From: Rhodocyclaceae bacterium
Lineage (GTDB): Bacteria; Pseudomonadota; Gammaproteobacteria; Burkholderiales; Ga0077523
Assembly (NCBI GenBank): GCA_020248405.1
Contig: JADCHQ010000018.1
Location: 1-64,000, forward strand
Length of the DNA: 64,000 bases
Direction of reading: 5' to 3'
Part shown: in pieces, positions 30,678 to 42,068 of the stretch
Layout of the letters: each line of letters starts with the position of its first letter
Numbering within the stretch: position 1 is the first letter of the stretch
The notes under the pieces: generated by a model
The model's input: the letters and a program-made list of their open reading frames with translations, nothing else
Database searches by the model: none
Told to the model about the DNA's origin: nothing
Position numbers and translations under genes: made by a program

Positions 30678-31243
30678 GGCACAGCCTCCGCCAGGCTTGC
30701 CACGGCGAGCCTCACCCTGATGCCGGGTTTTTCCAGTTCGATGCGTCGCGGCACGCCCGATGCCTCGTCCCAGGCCGGGTAGCGCACTTCCCAGCCCTCC
30801 TGCAGCAGGCGCGTGGGACGCCCGGCAGCATCTCGCTCCACCTGCGCCGCAGAGCCGGGCGCGGTCTGGCCAAAGCTCCAGTGACGCAGGGCCTCCAGGG
30901 GCAATTCCCACCCGAGAATGGCGCGCGACAGCGCTGCAGCATCGGCCTCGCGGCGGCGCTCGCCATCGGCGGTTTCGAGGAGCGCCCCCTGGGCATCGCG
31001 GCGCAGGCGCGCTTGCACGGCACCCAGGGGGTTGAGCAATTCCACATAGTCCGCGCCCCGGATGTGGCGCCAGAAAATGCCGCCGCTGAAGCCGTCGTTA
31101 CCCTGGCGCACACCGAGGCGGCCGCGCAATTCGAAGGCGTCCGGGCTGGCGCGACCCGCACCCACACGCCGCGGCGGCGCGGCGCATCCCGCTGCCGCCA
31201 CCGCCAGCAGCACCAAAAGGCGCCGGCGCGACGCCCGCGGCAT
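30674..31243 (-). CDS. lolB: Outer membrane lipoprotein LolB
   Basis: A 189-residue lipoprotein that accepts lipoproteins from LolA and places them in the outer membrane. The start chosen gives a proper lipoprotein signal: MPRASRRRLLVLLAVAAAGC, with AAGC as lipobox. FELRGRLGVRQG and GGIFWRH are typical strands of the Lol beta-barrel fold. It lies between a TPR lipoprotein gene and ispE, with a 4-nt overlap to ispE, the standard betaproteobacterial context. Confidence 0.93.
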   Translation of the reverse strand: MPRASRRRLLVLLAVAAAGCAAPPRRVGAGRASPDAFELRGRLGVRQGNDGFSGGIFWRHIRGADYVELLNPLGAVQARLRRDAQGALLETADGERRREADAAALSRAILGWELPLEALRHWSFGQTAPGSAAQVERDAAGRPTRLLQEGWEVRYPAWDEASGVPRRIELEKPGIRVRLAVASLAEAVP

Positions 31244-31257
31244 GGGGAAGCAGGGCC

Positions 31258-33060
31258 TCAGTTGAGGAACTTGCGCATCACCGCCTGCAGCTCTTCGCTG
31301 GCGGGATTGGCCTGGAGCGCCTCGCGCCAGGTCTTCTCGGCCTCCTTGCGGCGCCCTAGCGCCCAAAGCACCTCGCCGATGTGGGCGGCAATTTCGGGAT
31401 CGGGCCGCCGTGCATATGCGCGCTGCAGATAATCCAGCCCCTTGTCTGGATTGCCCATCCGGAAATGCACCCAGCCCATGCTGTCGAGAATGAAGGGGTC
31501 TTCGGGAGCAAGATCGAGGGCCTTCTGGATGTAGTCGCGCGCTTCGGGCAGGCGAAGATTGCGATCGGCAAACGTGTACCCCAGGGCGTTGAAGGCCTGG
31601 GCATGATCGGGCTTGAGGGCGATGAGGCGCTTCAAGCGCGATTCCACCTCGCCGAGATCATCGAGGCGCTCGGCGGCCATGGCCGAGTCGTACAGCAGGT
31701 CGGCATTGTCGGGCTCGCGCTCAAGAGCGGCACCCAGCACATCGAAGGCTTCGCGATAGGCCTTGGCGTCGCGCAGCACCTGGGCCTCGGCCTGCACCAG
31801 CTGCACCCGCTGCTGGGGTGTGCGCACCGTGATGGATTTCAGGTACAGGCGGGCCTCGGAGAGTTTGTTCTGGCGCGCCAGGATCGCGGCATAGCGCGCC
31901 GCCGCCGGCACCTGCTGTTCGCCCTCCTCCACCTGCGCGTACCAGCCAAGCGCCTCGTCGACGCGCTTGCGCTCTTCGGCGATCTGGCCCAGGTAGAACC
32001 GCAGCGTGTCGGGATCGCGGTAATTCAGGTCGATGGCGCGCTTGAAGCGCTCCTGGGCGGTGTCGAGGTCGTTGAGTTGCAGGGACAGCAGGCCGATGGT
32101 GACCACCAGCTCAGGGTTGTTGGGCGATTCCTGCTCAAGCTTGCCGAATTCGGCCCGCGCCTCCTCGGTGCGCTTGTCAGCCACCAGCAAACGCGCATAG
32201 ATCAGGCGTGCCTCGCGCGCCTGGGGGTTGGCGGCAACCCAGGCAGCCAGGAACTCGATGGCCTTGGCGTTGGACTCGCGCGCCAGCGTCTGGGCGTTGA
32301 GCAGTGCGGCCGGCTCGAAGGACGGGCGCAACTTGAGGCATTGCTTCAGGGCGGCGCCCGCCACGTCGAACTTGCCAGCGGCGGCCGCCATTTGCGCCAC
32401 GGCGAAGTGTGCCTCGGGCACGGCGGGATAGGGCGCGGCGAGGTCGCGCGTGAGGGCCAGCGCGGCGCTCTTGTCCTGGTGGCGGGAGAGCAGCCCGGTG
32501 ATCTGCATGAAGGTGGCGCCTACCCGGGCCGGATCGCCGGACAGGAGCTTCTTGAGGAAGGGCTTGGCCTCGGTAAGCCGGTTACCGCTCACCAGGGCGT
32601 TGACGAGAGACTGGCGGGCAGGACTGGAGGCAGGCTCGATGTCCACCCAAAGTCCGGCGGCGTCGAGCGCGAGATCGTTGAAGCGACCAGAGGTGGCCAA
32701 TTCAGTGGCGCGCCGGGCAATACGCGGGTCGCGGGTGGCCTGGGCTATTTCCAGGTAGGCCCGGGCGGCCAGGCGCAGGTTGCCGCGCTGGGCGGCGACT
32801 TCGGCCAACAGGAATTTGTAGAGCGTCTCGCGGCTCAGTTCGTTGGGCGGCAGCTTGGAGGGCGCCGTGGCGCCCAGCGCCTCCGCGGCACGGGCTTGCA
32901 TTTCGTCGAGTGACTCGTCCGTATCGATGATCATGGGTGCCTGCGCCAGCTCACCCGCAGCCACCACGGTGGATGAGACCGCAGCCGGGTCAGCTTTCAC
33001 CTGCGCGCAGGCCGACAGCGCCATGGTGGACAGGAGGACGGCAAAGAAAAGGGAACGCAT
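31258..33060 (-). CDS. TPR-repeat lipoprotein
   Basis: A 600-residue predicted lipoprotein: the signal ends LSTMALSAC, a lipobox. The mature part is almost wholly TPR-like helical pairs (about 12-14 units), for example YPAVPEAHFAVAQMAAAAGK, ALEREPDNADLLYDSA and LGYTFADRNLRLPEARDYI. Such proteins act as scaffolds, often for outer-membrane or exopolysaccharide assembly. Genes of this kind sit directly upstream of lolB in many betaproteobacteria. The specific partner is not known. It is divergent from the ABC export operon. Confidence 0.88.
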   Translation of the reverse strand: MRSLFFAVLLSTMALSACAQVKADPAAVSSTVVAAGELAQAPMIIDTDESLDEMQARAAEALGATAPSKLPPNELSRETLYKFLLAEVAAQRGNLRLAARAYLEIAQATRDPRIARRATELATSGRFNDLALDAAGLWVDIEPASSPARQSLVNALVSGNRLTEAKPFLKKLLSGDPARVGATFMQITGLLSRHQDKSAALALTRDLAAPYPAVPEAHFAVAQMAAAAGKFDVAGAALKQCLKLRPSFEPAALLNAQTLARESNAKAIEFLAAWVAANPQAREARLIYARLLVADKRTEEARAEFGKLEQESPNNPELVVTIGLLSLQLNDLDTAQERFKRAIDLNYRDPDTLRFYLGQIAEERKRVDEALGWYAQVEEGEQQVPAAARYAAILARQNKLSEARLYLKSITVRTPQQRVQLVQAEAQVLRDAKAYREAFDVLGAALEREPDNADLLYDSAMAAERLDDLGEVESRLKRLIALKPDHAQAFNALGYTFADRNLRLPEARDYIQKALDLAPEDPFILDSMGWVHFRMGNPDKGLDYLQRAYARRPDPEIAAHIGEVLWALGRRKEAEKTWREALQANPASEELQAVMRKFLN

Positions 33061-33176
33061 GGAAGCTGCCTCAGAGGGGAAAGCGATGGTTGCCGGCGAT
33101 GGGACCCGGGCGCTGCTTGCGCGGCTCGGACGCCGAAGAAGATGCGCGCTTAGAGGCCCTCGGGCCGGGGGAGTTC

Positions 33177-33205
33177 TTGGACCGGCGGGGCAGTTTAGGT
33201 ATATT
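33177..33205 (+). promoter_or_regulatory. Candidate sigma-70 promoter of the ABC operon
   Basis: TTGGAC (33177-33182), a 17-nt spacer and TATATT (33200-33205) lie about 85 bp before the GTG start of the ATPase gene. The -10 matches five of six consensus bases and the -35 only three. It lies in the divergent gap with the TPR gene. Confidence 0.45.
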
Positions 33206-33292
33206 CCGGCGCGCTCACAAGGCGGCGCCAGGGGGCCGGCAGCCGCCCAAGCCGCGCCGCGGCGCCCCATTCATATTGATGACGATACCTGC

Positions 33293-34258
33293 GTGAACGA
33301 CGCGCTTGCCCCGATCCTCGCCGCTTCGAATCTGTCGCGCCACTATGGCGCGCGCCATGCCGTGCGCGATGTGTCACTCACGGTGGCGCGCGGCGAGGTG
33401 CTCGGTCTGCTGGGACCCAACGGCGCGGGCAAGACCACCACGCTGCAGATGATCACCGGCAATCTGGCTCCGGACGCGGGCGAGGTGCGCATTCGCGGCA
33501 TCGACCTGCTGGACAATCCCGTGGGCGCCAAACGCCACGTGGGTTATCTGCCCGAAACCCCGCCCCTGTACCGCGACCAGACGGTGCGCGAGTACCTACG
33601 GTTGGCGGCGCGGCTGCGTCGCGTGAGCAAAGCGAAGGTGGCCGCTGCCGTGGACCGCGCCATGGAACGCACCGGCGTGGGCGACGTGGCCGGGCGCCTC
33701 ATCGGCACGCTGTCCAAGGGTTACCAGCAGCGGGTGGGCATCGCCCAGGCGATCGTGCACGAGCCCGATCTGGTGGTGCTGGATGAACCCACCGTGGGAC
33801 TGGACCCCAACCAGATCCGCGACATCCGCGCCCTGGTGCGGGAACTGGCCGGCAGCCACTCGGTGATCTTGTCCACCCACATCCTGCCGGAGGTGGAGAC
33901 GGTGTGCGACCGGGTGCAGATCCTCCACGACGGCCGGGTGGTATACGCCGATACCATCGCCGCGCTGCGCAACCAGCGCGGCGGCCAGGCGTTGACGGTG
34001 ACGCTGCTGCGCCCGCCGGATGGCGAGACCCTGAGGGCGGTGCCGGGCGTGCGCAGCGCGGAACTGCTGGCCCCAGGGCGGTTTCGCCTGGTTCACGAAC
34101 CCGGCGCCTCGCCCGCCGAGGCGCTGGCGCGCCGTTGCGTGGTGGACGACTGGGGCCTGGTGGCGCTGGTGCCCGAGGAAACCACGCTCGAGGAGGTGTT
34201 CGTGCAGCTCACCCAGCGCGATGAGGCCGAGGCCCCGGTGGCGGAGACACAACCATGA
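33293..34258 (+). CDS. ABC transporter ATP-binding protein (GldA-like)
   Basis: A 321-residue ATPase. Walker A is GPNGAGKTT, the signature LSKGYQQRVGIAQA, Walker B LVVLDEPTVGLD and the switch STH. The last 90 residues form the C-terminal extension seen in ABC-2 exporters (TLEEVFVQLT). The only fitting start is GTG at 33293. It overlaps the permease gene as ATGA. Together with the following GldG-like and DUF4340 genes it forms the export system often annotated as Gld-type in proteobacteria. The substrate is unknown. Confidence 0.93.
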   Translation: MNDALAPILAASNLSRHYGARHAVRDVSLTVARGEVLGLLGPNGAGKTTTLQMITGNLAPDAGEVRIRGIDLLDNPVGAKRHVGYLPETPPLYRDQTVREYLRLAARLRRVSKAKVAAAVDRAMERTGVGDVAGRLIGTLSKGYQQRVGIAQAIVHEPDLVVLDEPTVGLDPNQIRDIRALVRELAGSHSVILSTHILPEVETVCDRVQILHDGRVVYADTIAALRNQRGGQALTVTLLRPPDGETLRAVPGVRSAELLAPGRFRLVHEPGASPAEALARRCVVDDWGLVALVPEETTLEEVFVQLTQRDEAEAPVAETQP

Positions 34259-34998
34259 TTGGCGTCATTGCCCGCAAGGAGCTGGCGGCCATGTTCCACA
34301 CGCCGCTTGCCTGGCTGCTGCTGGCGGTGTTGCAGGCCATCTGCGGCTACGTGTTCCTGGTGGGCCTGGACGGCTACCTGGAGAAGGCGCCCATGCTGGC
34401 GCAGTATCCTGATCCCCCGGGGCTCACCGAGGTTGCTGCCGCGCCGGTATTCGGCACGGCGGCGTTTCTGCTGCTGCTGGCCACGCCGCTCATGTCCATG
34501 CGCCTCATCGCCGAGGAGCGGCGCAATCAGACCCTGGCGCTGCTGGTGTCCTCGCCGGTGAGCGCCAGCCACATCGTGCTGGGCAAGTTCCTCGGGCTGT
34601 TCGGGCTGCTTGCCCTGGCGGTGGGGCTGTTCACCCTCATGACGCTGTCGCTCTCGGCCTTCACGCCGCTGGACTATGGCCTGATCGCGGCCAACGCCGC
34701 GGGCGCCCTGCTGGTGGCCGCGCTGTGCGCGGCGGTGGGGCTGTACTGCTCGTCGCTCACCGCGCAACCGGTGGTGGCGGCGGTGTCGACGCTGGCGGCG
34801 CTGATCCTGTTCTGGGTGGTGGGCCTGGGCGCCTCCGACCCGTCCAGCTGGACGCGCTGGATCTCCATGCTCGGCCACTACCAGTCCTTCGCAAACGGGC
34901 TGGTGAACACCGCCGACCTGCTGTGGTTCGCGCTTGCCACGGCACTGTTCCTGGGCCTCGCCGTGCGGCGGCTTGACCGCGACCGGATCTACTCGTGA
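34255..34998 (+). CDS. ABC transporter permease (GldF/ABC-2 type)
   Basis: A 247-residue integral membrane protein with six predicted membrane helices (for example LAWLLLAVLQAICGYVFLVG, FLLLLATPLMSMRLIAEE and AALILFWVVGLGA). The motif SMRLIAEERRNQTLALLVSSPVS is characteristic of ABC-2 permeases of the Gld/Nos class. The start and stop overlap the neighbouring genes by 4 nt each. It forms the membrane channel for the ATPase upstream. Confidence 0.92.
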   Translation: MIGVIARKELAAMFHTPLAWLLLAVLQAICGYVFLVGLDGYLEKAPMLAQYPDPPGLTEVAAAPVFGTAAFLLLLATPLMSMRLIAEERRNQTLALLVSSPVSASHIVLGKFLGLFGLLALAVGLFTLMTLSLSAFTPLDYGLIAANAAGALLVAALCAAVGLYCSSLTAQPVVAAVSTLAALILFWVVGLGASDPSSWTRWISMLGHYQSFANGLVNTADLLWFALATALFLGLAVRRLDRDRIYS

Positions 34999-36350
34999 TC
35001 GCTAGCCGCCGCCACCGCCTGCAGGCCATGGTCCAGAACGGCGCCTTCGCGGTGCTGATGGTGGCGGCTGCGCTGTTGATCGCAGTCCTGGCGGGGCGCA
35101 ACCCGAAGCAATGGGACATCACCCAGAACGCACGCAACTCTCTTAGCCAGGGCAGCGTGCAGTTGCTGGCGTCGCTGAAGGAGCCTGTGAAGATCACCGC
35201 CTACGCCTCGCTGCAGGACCCCACCCTGGGCGACATTCGCAAGCGCATCTCCGATTTCATCGATCGCTATCGGCGCGTGAAGGCCAACATCTCCCTGGAC
35301 TTCATCGACCCGCGCGAACAGCCCAAGGCGGCCAGCGCGGCCAATATCCGCGTAAACGGCGAGATGGTGGTGGAATACCAGGGCCGCTCCGAACATCTCA
35401 CCGCGCTGGATGAGCAGGCGCTGACCACCTTGCTAACGCGCCTGGCGCGCGGCGCCGAGCGGCAGGTGCTGTTCCTCGACGGCCACGGCGAGCGCAAGCC
35501 CGATGGCGGTGCCAATCACGATCTGGGCGAGTTCGGCAAGCGGCTTGCCCAGAAGGGGTTGCGTCCCCTGCCCTTTTCCCTGGCCACGGTGCCCGACGTG
35601 CCGGCCAACGCCGCCTTGCTGGTGATTGCCAGCCCGCAGCTGGACTTGCTGCCGGTGGAGGTGGCGCGCATCCGCAAGTGGATCGAGGGCGGCGGCAATC
35701 TGTTCTGGATGATCGACCAGGAGCCGCTGCGCGGATTGCAGCCGGTGGCGGACTTTCTGGGCCTGCAACTGTCGCCTGGCGTGGTGGTGGACCCGGCGGC
35801 CAATGAGCTGAAGGCCTCGGCCACCCTGTCCATCGCCTCGGCCTATCCGCGGCATGCACTCACCCGCGGCTTCAGCGTGAGCACTGCCTTTCCCCTTGCC
35901 CGGCGCATCGCCTTCGACGACACCAACACCGTCTGGCGCTTCTCGCCGCTGGTGGAGGTGGCGCAGACGGGCTGGGTGGAAACGGGGGCCCTGGACGACC
36001 GTGTGAGGTTCGACCGCAACCGCGACACTCCCGGCCCGGTGACGGTGATGGCGGCCCTGGAACGCGACCTGAACGGCAAGACGCAGCGCGTGGTGGTGGC
36101 CGGCAGCGGCCACTTTCTCGCCAACACCTATGCGGGGCTGCTGGGCAACCTCGACCTGGGCGTGAACGTGGTGAACTGGCTCTCCGGCGATGACAGTCTG
36201 GTGACGCTGCAGCCGCGCTCGCGGGTGGATGGCGACGTGAAGCCGTCGCGCGCCTGGCTCACCTTCATCGCCATCACCTCGCTGCTGGCCGTGCCGCTGG
36301 CCTTCCTGTTCACCGGCGGCATGATCTGGTGGCAGCGGCGCCGCGCCTGA
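34995..36350 (+). CDS. GldG-family ABC-type auxiliary protein
   Basis: A 451-residue protein with an N-terminal membrane helix (NGAFAVLMVAAALLIAVLAG), a large periplasmic region (about 35-410) and a C-terminal helix before MIWWQRRRA. The periplasmic part shows GldG features: ITQNARNSLSQGSVQLLASL, VLFLDGHGER and WIEGGGNLFWMID. The start codon is GTG, overlapping the permease stop (GTGA). It is the accessory subunit of the Gld-type exporter. In gliding bacteria the homologue supports motility; in proteobacteria the role is not known. Confidence 0.9.
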   Translation: MIASRRHRLQAMVQNGAFAVLMVAAALLIAVLAGRNPKQWDITQNARNSLSQGSVQLLASLKEPVKITAYASLQDPTLGDIRKRISDFIDRYRRVKANISLDFIDPREQPKAASAANIRVNGEMVVEYQGRSEHLTALDEQALTTLLTRLARGAERQVLFLDGHGERKPDGGANHDLGEFGKRLAQKGLRPLPFSLATVPDVPANAALLVIASPQLDLLPVEVARIRKWIEGGGNLFWMIDQEPLRGLQPVADFLGLQLSPGVVVDPAANELKASATLSIASAYPRHALTRGFSVSTAFPLARRIAFDDTNTVWRFSPLVEVAQTGWVETGALDDRVRFDRNRDTPGPVTVMAALERDLNGKTQRVVVAGSGHFLANTYAGLLGNLDLGVNVVNWLSGDDSLVTLQPRSRVDGDVKPSRAWLTFIAITSLLAVPLAFLFTGGMIWWQRRRA

Positions 36351-36363
36351 GCCCGCTCGCGCC

Positions 36364-37215
36364 ATGAATCGCGCCTTGCTCACCAACGCGGCGCTGGCGT
36401 TGCTGGTGGCGGCCGTGAGCGCCTGGCTGTGGCTCAAGCCGGCCGACGCCCCGGGAGAGCCGGAGTTCCCGGTTTCCGCACTCAAGCCCGCCGACGTAAA
36501 GACTCTGCGCATCGGGCGCCCGGGCGCCCCCGACATCGTGGTGGAGCGCCGCCCGGCGGGCTGGCGGCAGGTGGCGCCCGTGGAGGCTCGCGCCGACGCC
36601 ATGCGCGTGGAGGGGCTGCTCGAGGTGCTGAAGGCGCGCTCCCGCAGCCGCCTGCCGGCCCAGGACCTGGAGCGCTTCGACCTGCAAGCGCCGGTGGCGC
36701 GCCTCACCGCGAACGGCGAGACGCTGGCCTTCGGTGCCATCAACCCGGTCACTGGAGAGCAGTACGTACTGGCGGGCCGGCAGGTCTACCTGCTGAGGCC
36801 GTCCTACGGGCAGGACCTGCCAGCGCGCGGCGAGACCATGGCCAGCAAGCTGTTGCTGGGCGAGGACGAGCAACCCGCGGCATTCCTGCTGCCCGGGCGC
36901 CGGGTGCAGCGGCGCGATGGCAAGTGGGAACAATCACCGCCTCCCGGCAACGCCGCCGCGCTATCCCAGGACGACTACCAGCGCTGGGTGGACCGATGGC
37001 GCTTCGCCTCCAGCCTGCTCACCCTTGCGGCGCCCGGACAGCCCCGCGGGGACCAACTCGTGGTCGAGCTTGCCGATGGCCGGAAGATCGAACTGCTGGC
37101 GCGCGAGGAGGCCGGCGGCTGGCGCCTGGTGCGGCTGGACGAGAAGCTCGAGTACCGTTTTGCCGCCGAGCAGCGCGCCCGGTTGCTGGACGGCCCGACG
37201 GCGCAACCGCGCTGA
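36364..37215 (+). CDS. DUF4340-type protein of the Gld-like ABC operon
   Basis: A 283-residue protein with one N-terminal membrane helix (LLTNAALALLVAAVSAWLWL) and a strand-rich periplasmic region with the DUF4340 pattern (RLTANGETLAFGAINPVTGEQYV and ADGRKIELLAREEAGGWRLV). Its place directly after the GldG-like gene is the normal context for this family, which may assist substrate binding. The gene ends 10 nt before mutM. Confidence 0.85.
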   Translation: MNRALLTNAALALLVAAVSAWLWLKPADAPGEPEFPVSALKPADVKTLRIGRPGAPDIVVERRPAGWRQVAPVEARADAMRVEGLLEVLKARSRSRLPAQDLERFDLQAPVARLTANGETLAFGAINPVTGEQYVLAGRQVYLLRPSYGQDLPARGETMASKLLLGEDEQPAAFLLPGRRVQRRDGKWEQSPPPGNAAALSQDDYQRWVDRWRFASSLLTLAAPGQPRGDQLVVELADGRKIELLAREEAGGWRLVRLDEKLEYRFAAEQRARLLDGPTAQPR

Positions 37216-37225
37216 CACACCGCCC

Positions 37226-38044
37226 ATGCCAGAATTGCCCGAGGTGGAGACCACCCGGCGCTCGCTCGAACCGTATCTGCGCGGCCGAGTGGTGCGCAGA
37301 CTGACGGTGCGCGAGCGCCGCCTGCGCTGGCCGGTGGAACCGGGGTTGGAGGCCAGGCTTGCGGGGGCGCGAATCACCACGCTGGCGCGGCGCGCCAAGT
37401 ACCTCCTGATCGGCACCGACCGCGGCTGGCTGATGGTGCACTTGGGCATGTCCGGCAGCCTGCGGGTGGCGCTGCCGGACACGCCACCGCGCGAGCATGA
37501 TCATTTCGACCTCGCCCTGGACGACGGCACGGTGCTGCGCTACCACGACCCGCGCCGCTTCGGCAGCCTGCACTTCACCACCGACGATCCGAACCGGCAC
37601 GCCTTGCTGGCCGCCGCCGCGCCCGAGCCGCTGGAGGCGGATTTCGACGGTGCGTACCTGCGCACCGTAAGCCGCGGGCGGCGCGTGGCCATCAAGCAGT
37701 TGCTGCTCAACGGCCGGCTGGTGACGGGCGTGGGCAACATCTACGCCTCGGAGGCCTTGCACCGCGCCGCCATCCACCCTGCCACGGCGGCCCGGCGGCT
37801 GTCGGTGGCGCGCTGCGAACGGCTGGCCGGCGCGGTAAAGGAAACCCTTGCCCGGGCCATCGAGGCCGGCGGTAGCAGCCTGCGCGACTATGTCAACGGC
37901 GCGGGCGAGCCCGGCTGGGCGCAGATGAGCTACGCGGTGTACGAACGAGAAGGACAGCCCTGCCCGCGCTGCGGCGCCACGGTGCGCCGCATGGTGCAGG
38001 GACAGAGATCCACCTTCTACTGCCCCGGCTGCCAGCGGCGCTGA
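37226..38044 (+). CDS. mutM: Formamidopyrimidine-DNA glycosylase
   Basis: A 272-residue base-excision repair enzyme (Fpg), the normal length. The N-terminal PELPEVE holds the catalytic Pro2 and Glu3. The helix-two-turn-helix contains NIYASEALHRAAIHP. The C-terminal zinc finger is CPRCG-X16-YCPGCQ. It removes 8-oxoguanine and cuts the strand. It follows the DUF4340 gene by 10 nt and may be co-transcribed. Its stop lies only 3 bp from the end of the convergent ferredoxin gene, so no terminator separates them. Confidence 0.98.
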   Translation: MPELPEVETTRRSLEPYLRGRVVRRLTVRERRLRWPVEPGLEARLAGARITTLARRAKYLLIGTDRGWLMVHLGMSGSLRVALPDTPPREHDHFDLALDDGTVLRYHDPRRFGSLHFTTDDPNRHALLAAAAPEPLEADFDGAYLRTVSRGRRVAIKQLLLNGRLVTGVGNIYASEALHRAAIHPATAARRLSVARCERLAGAVKETLARAIEAGGSSLRDYVNGAGEPGWAQMSYAVYEREGQPCPRCGATVRRMVQGQRSTFYCPGCQRR

Positions 38045-38047
38045 CTC

Positions 38048-39372
<1,325 letters not shown>

Positions 39373-39376
<4 letters not shown>

Positions 39377-40701
39377 GGCTTGGGCGGCTGGGGCCCGACC
39401 ACCACGGTGACCATGCGGCCCGGATCGAGCCGGCGGCGGAAGGCATCGCGCACCTGCTCCACCGTCACCGCCTCGATGGCGGGCACGAATTGGTCGAGAT
39501 AATCGAGCGGCAAGTGGTAGAAGCCAATGGTGCCCAGGTAATCGTGGATCTTGCGGTTGCTGTCGATGCGCAGCGGGAAGCCGCCCACGAGGTTGCTGCG
39601 CGCAGCCTCCAGCTCCTTCTCGGTGGGGCCCTCCCGGACAAAGCGCGCCAAGGTTTCGCGCACCACGGCGAGCGCCTCGTCGGCCTGCTCTTTCTTGGTT
39701 TGCAAACCCATCTGGAAGGGGCCCAGTTCGGCGTAGGGCGCGAAGTAGCTGTAGGAACTGTAGGCCAGGCCGCGCTTCTGGCGCACCTCGTCCACCAGCC
39801 GCGATGCGAAGCCGCCGCCTCCAAGCACGTAGTTGCCCACGAACAGCGGGAAGTAGTCGGGGTCGTTGCGGCGCAGCCCTGGCTGGCCCACCAGGATGTG
39901 GCTCTGGGAGGCCGGGTGCGGGATGCGCCGCTCGGCCGCCGCCGGCAGCGGCGTGACCGGCGCGAGGGCCGGCAGCGGCCCATCAGCGCGCGGCAAGCCG
40001 GCGGTGAGGCGGCGCGCCAGCGCATCGGCATCGGCGCGCGAGAGGTCGCCCATGATTGCCACCACCGCCCAGTCGGAGCGCATCCAGCGGCGATAGAAGG
40101 CGATCACGTCATCACGGGTGATACGCGGCACCGAATCCAACTCGCCAGCGGCGCGCAGGCCGTAAGGATGGTCGCGGAACAGCGCTGCGGCAAAGGCTCT
40201 CTCGGCGGTGGTCTCGGGCTTGGTGTCGGCTTCCCGCAGCCCAGCCAGCAGGCGTTCTTTTTCACGGGACAGCACCGGTTCGGGAAAGGCCGGTTCGAGC
40301 AGCACGCGGGCGAGAACCCCCACGGCCTGCTCGCGCTCGGCAGGGCTGGACAGGGTGCGAAGCTGGTAGCCGCTGCGGTCGGGATCGAAGCGCGTGCTCA
40401 TCTGCGCACCCACATCGGCCAGCCGCGCCGAGAGCTCGCTCTCGGACAGGCCGCCTGCGCCCATGCGCATGAGGCCAATGGCGAGATTGGCCGTTCCCGA
40501 GGTGGCACGGCTGTCGCGGGCATGGCCGGCAGGGAAATCCACGCTCACGTCGATCATGGGCAGTGCGCGGTTCTCCACGAAATACACGCGCGCGCCGTTG
40601 TCAAGGGTCCAGTGCTGGATGGGCAGCAGCGCCCAGGCCGAGCGCAGCGGCAACAGGCAGGCGAGGGCGCCAGCGAGAAGGGAGAAAAAACGTGCGTTCA
40701 T
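39373..40701 (-). CDS. M16-family protein, non-catalytic partner
   Basis: A 442-residue exported protein (signal peptide about residues 1-24, ending AWA) with two M16 domains. The zinc motif HxxEH is absent: the position reads TANLAIGLMRMG. It keeps the C-terminal M16 features (GGGGFASRLVDEVRQKRGLAYSSYSYF, with the R/Y pair that binds substrate backbone). This matches the non-catalytic member of periplasmic M16 heterodimers. The catalytic partner lies 20 nt upstream. It overlaps rsmD by 4 nt. Confidence 0.9.
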
Positions 40702-40721
40702 GACGGTTGCCTGGAGAAGAA

Positions 40722-42068
40722 TCAGTTGCCGGAGGCCTTGCGCGTGCCGCCCTGCGGCTCGAGCACACCCACGGTGAGGTTGTCGTCGGTGAAGTAGCGC
40801 CGCGCCACTTCGCGCACCTGCTCGGCGGTGACTTCGCGCAGCTTGCGCGCCAGCGCATCGCCCGCGTCGAAGGGCAGTCCGACGGTGTGCAGCATCCCGA
40901 TCTGCATGGCCTGGTAGAACATGGAGTCGCGCTGGAACACCTGGCTGGCGATCACCTGCGCCTTGACCCGTTGCAGTTCGCCCTCCTCCACGCCCTGCTC
41001 CGCCACCTTGCGGATCTCGGCACGCAATTCCCGTTCGAGCTCATCGGCGTCGTGCCCCGGGGCGGGTACGGCATCCATGAAGAACATGCCGGGGCCGCGG
41101 TTGATGGCGTCGAAGCTCGCGCCAGCACTTACCGCGAGGCGTTCCTGTTTCACCAGCCGGTTGTCCAACCGCGCGGCATCGCTGCCGTCGAGCACGCCCG
41201 CCAGCACCTGCAGGGCATAGGGCTCCCAGTCGGCGGCCACGTCGCGGATCACCGGGGCATGCCAGCCCAGCACCAGGTAGGGCAGCTCGCCAGGGCCCTT
41301 CACCTTGACACGCTTGATGCCGCGCTGGGGCGGCTCCGCCTGCGGCTTGCGCACCGGCAAGGCCCGCGGCGGGATAGGGCCGAAGTGGCGCTGGGCGAGC
41401 TCGAAGACCTCCGCGGGCGCCACATCGCCCACCACCACCAGCGCCGCGTTGTTGGGGGTGTACCAGCGCTGATACCACTGGCGCGCGTCCTCGGCAGTCA
41501 TGTTTTCGAGGTCGTTCATCCAGCCCACGATGGGCCATTTGTAGGGCGAGTTGGTGTAGGCCACAGCCATCATCTGCTCAAAGAGCAGCGCGCGCGGCTG
41601 GTCCTCGGTGCGCAGGCGACGCTCTTCCATGACCACGCGGATTTCCTTGGCGAACTCCTCGTCGGAGAGCACCAGGTTGTGCATCCGGTCGGCCTCGAGT
41701 TCGAGCGCCTTGGGCAGGCGCGACTTGTGCAACTGCTGGAAATAGGCGGTGTAGTCCTTGCTGGTGAAGGCGTTGTCGCGCCCGCCGGCCGCGGCGATGG
41801 TGCGGGAGAAAGTGTCACCCGGATTGGCCGCCGTGCCCTTGAACATCATGTGTTCGAGCACGTGAGCCACGCCGGTGGTGCCGGCGCTCTCGTCCATGCT
41901 GCCGGCGCGGTACCACACCATCGAGGCCACCGTGGGAGCGCGGTGGTCCTCCATGACGATCACGCGCATGCCGTTGTCAAGGCTGCGCTCGTGAAGATCG
42001 CCCTGGCCGGCATTGGCGGTCAGAGCCCACAGGCAGGCAGCCGCAGGCAGGAGAAATTTCGGTTTCAT
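40722..42068 (-). CDS. M16-family zinc protease, catalytic subunit
   Basis: A 448-residue exported protease. The signal peptide runs to about ANA (residue 20). The zinc-binding HVLEH (inverted HxxEH) is followed by the distal glutamate region VVMEERRLR. The start at 42068 was chosen to give the signal peptide. With the following non-catalytic M16 gene it should form a periplasmic heterodimer that degrades or processes small peptides. It is divergent from ftsY, with about 180 bp between the genes. Confidence 0.93.
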   Translation of the reverse strand: MKPKFLLPAAACLWALTANAGQGDLHERSLDNGMRVIVMEDHRAPTVASMVWYRAGSMDESAGTTGVAHVLEHMMFKGTAANPGDTFSRTIAAAGGRDNAFTSKDYTAYFQQLHKSRLPKALELEADRMHNLVLSDEEFAKEIRVVMEERRLRTEDQPRALLFEQMMAVAYTNSPYKWPIVGWMNDLENMTAEDARQWYQRWYTPNNAALVVVGDVAPAEVFELAQRHFGPIPPRALPVRKPQAEPPQRGIKRVKVKGPGELPYLVLGWHAPVIRDVAADWEPYALQVLAGVLDGSDAARLDNRLVKQERLAVSAGASFDAINRGPGMFFMDAVPAPGHDADELERELRAEIRKVAEQGVEEGELQRVKAQVIASQVFQRDSMFYQAMQIGMLHTVGLPFDAGDALARKLREVTAEQVREVARRYFTDDNLTVGVLEPQGGTRKASGN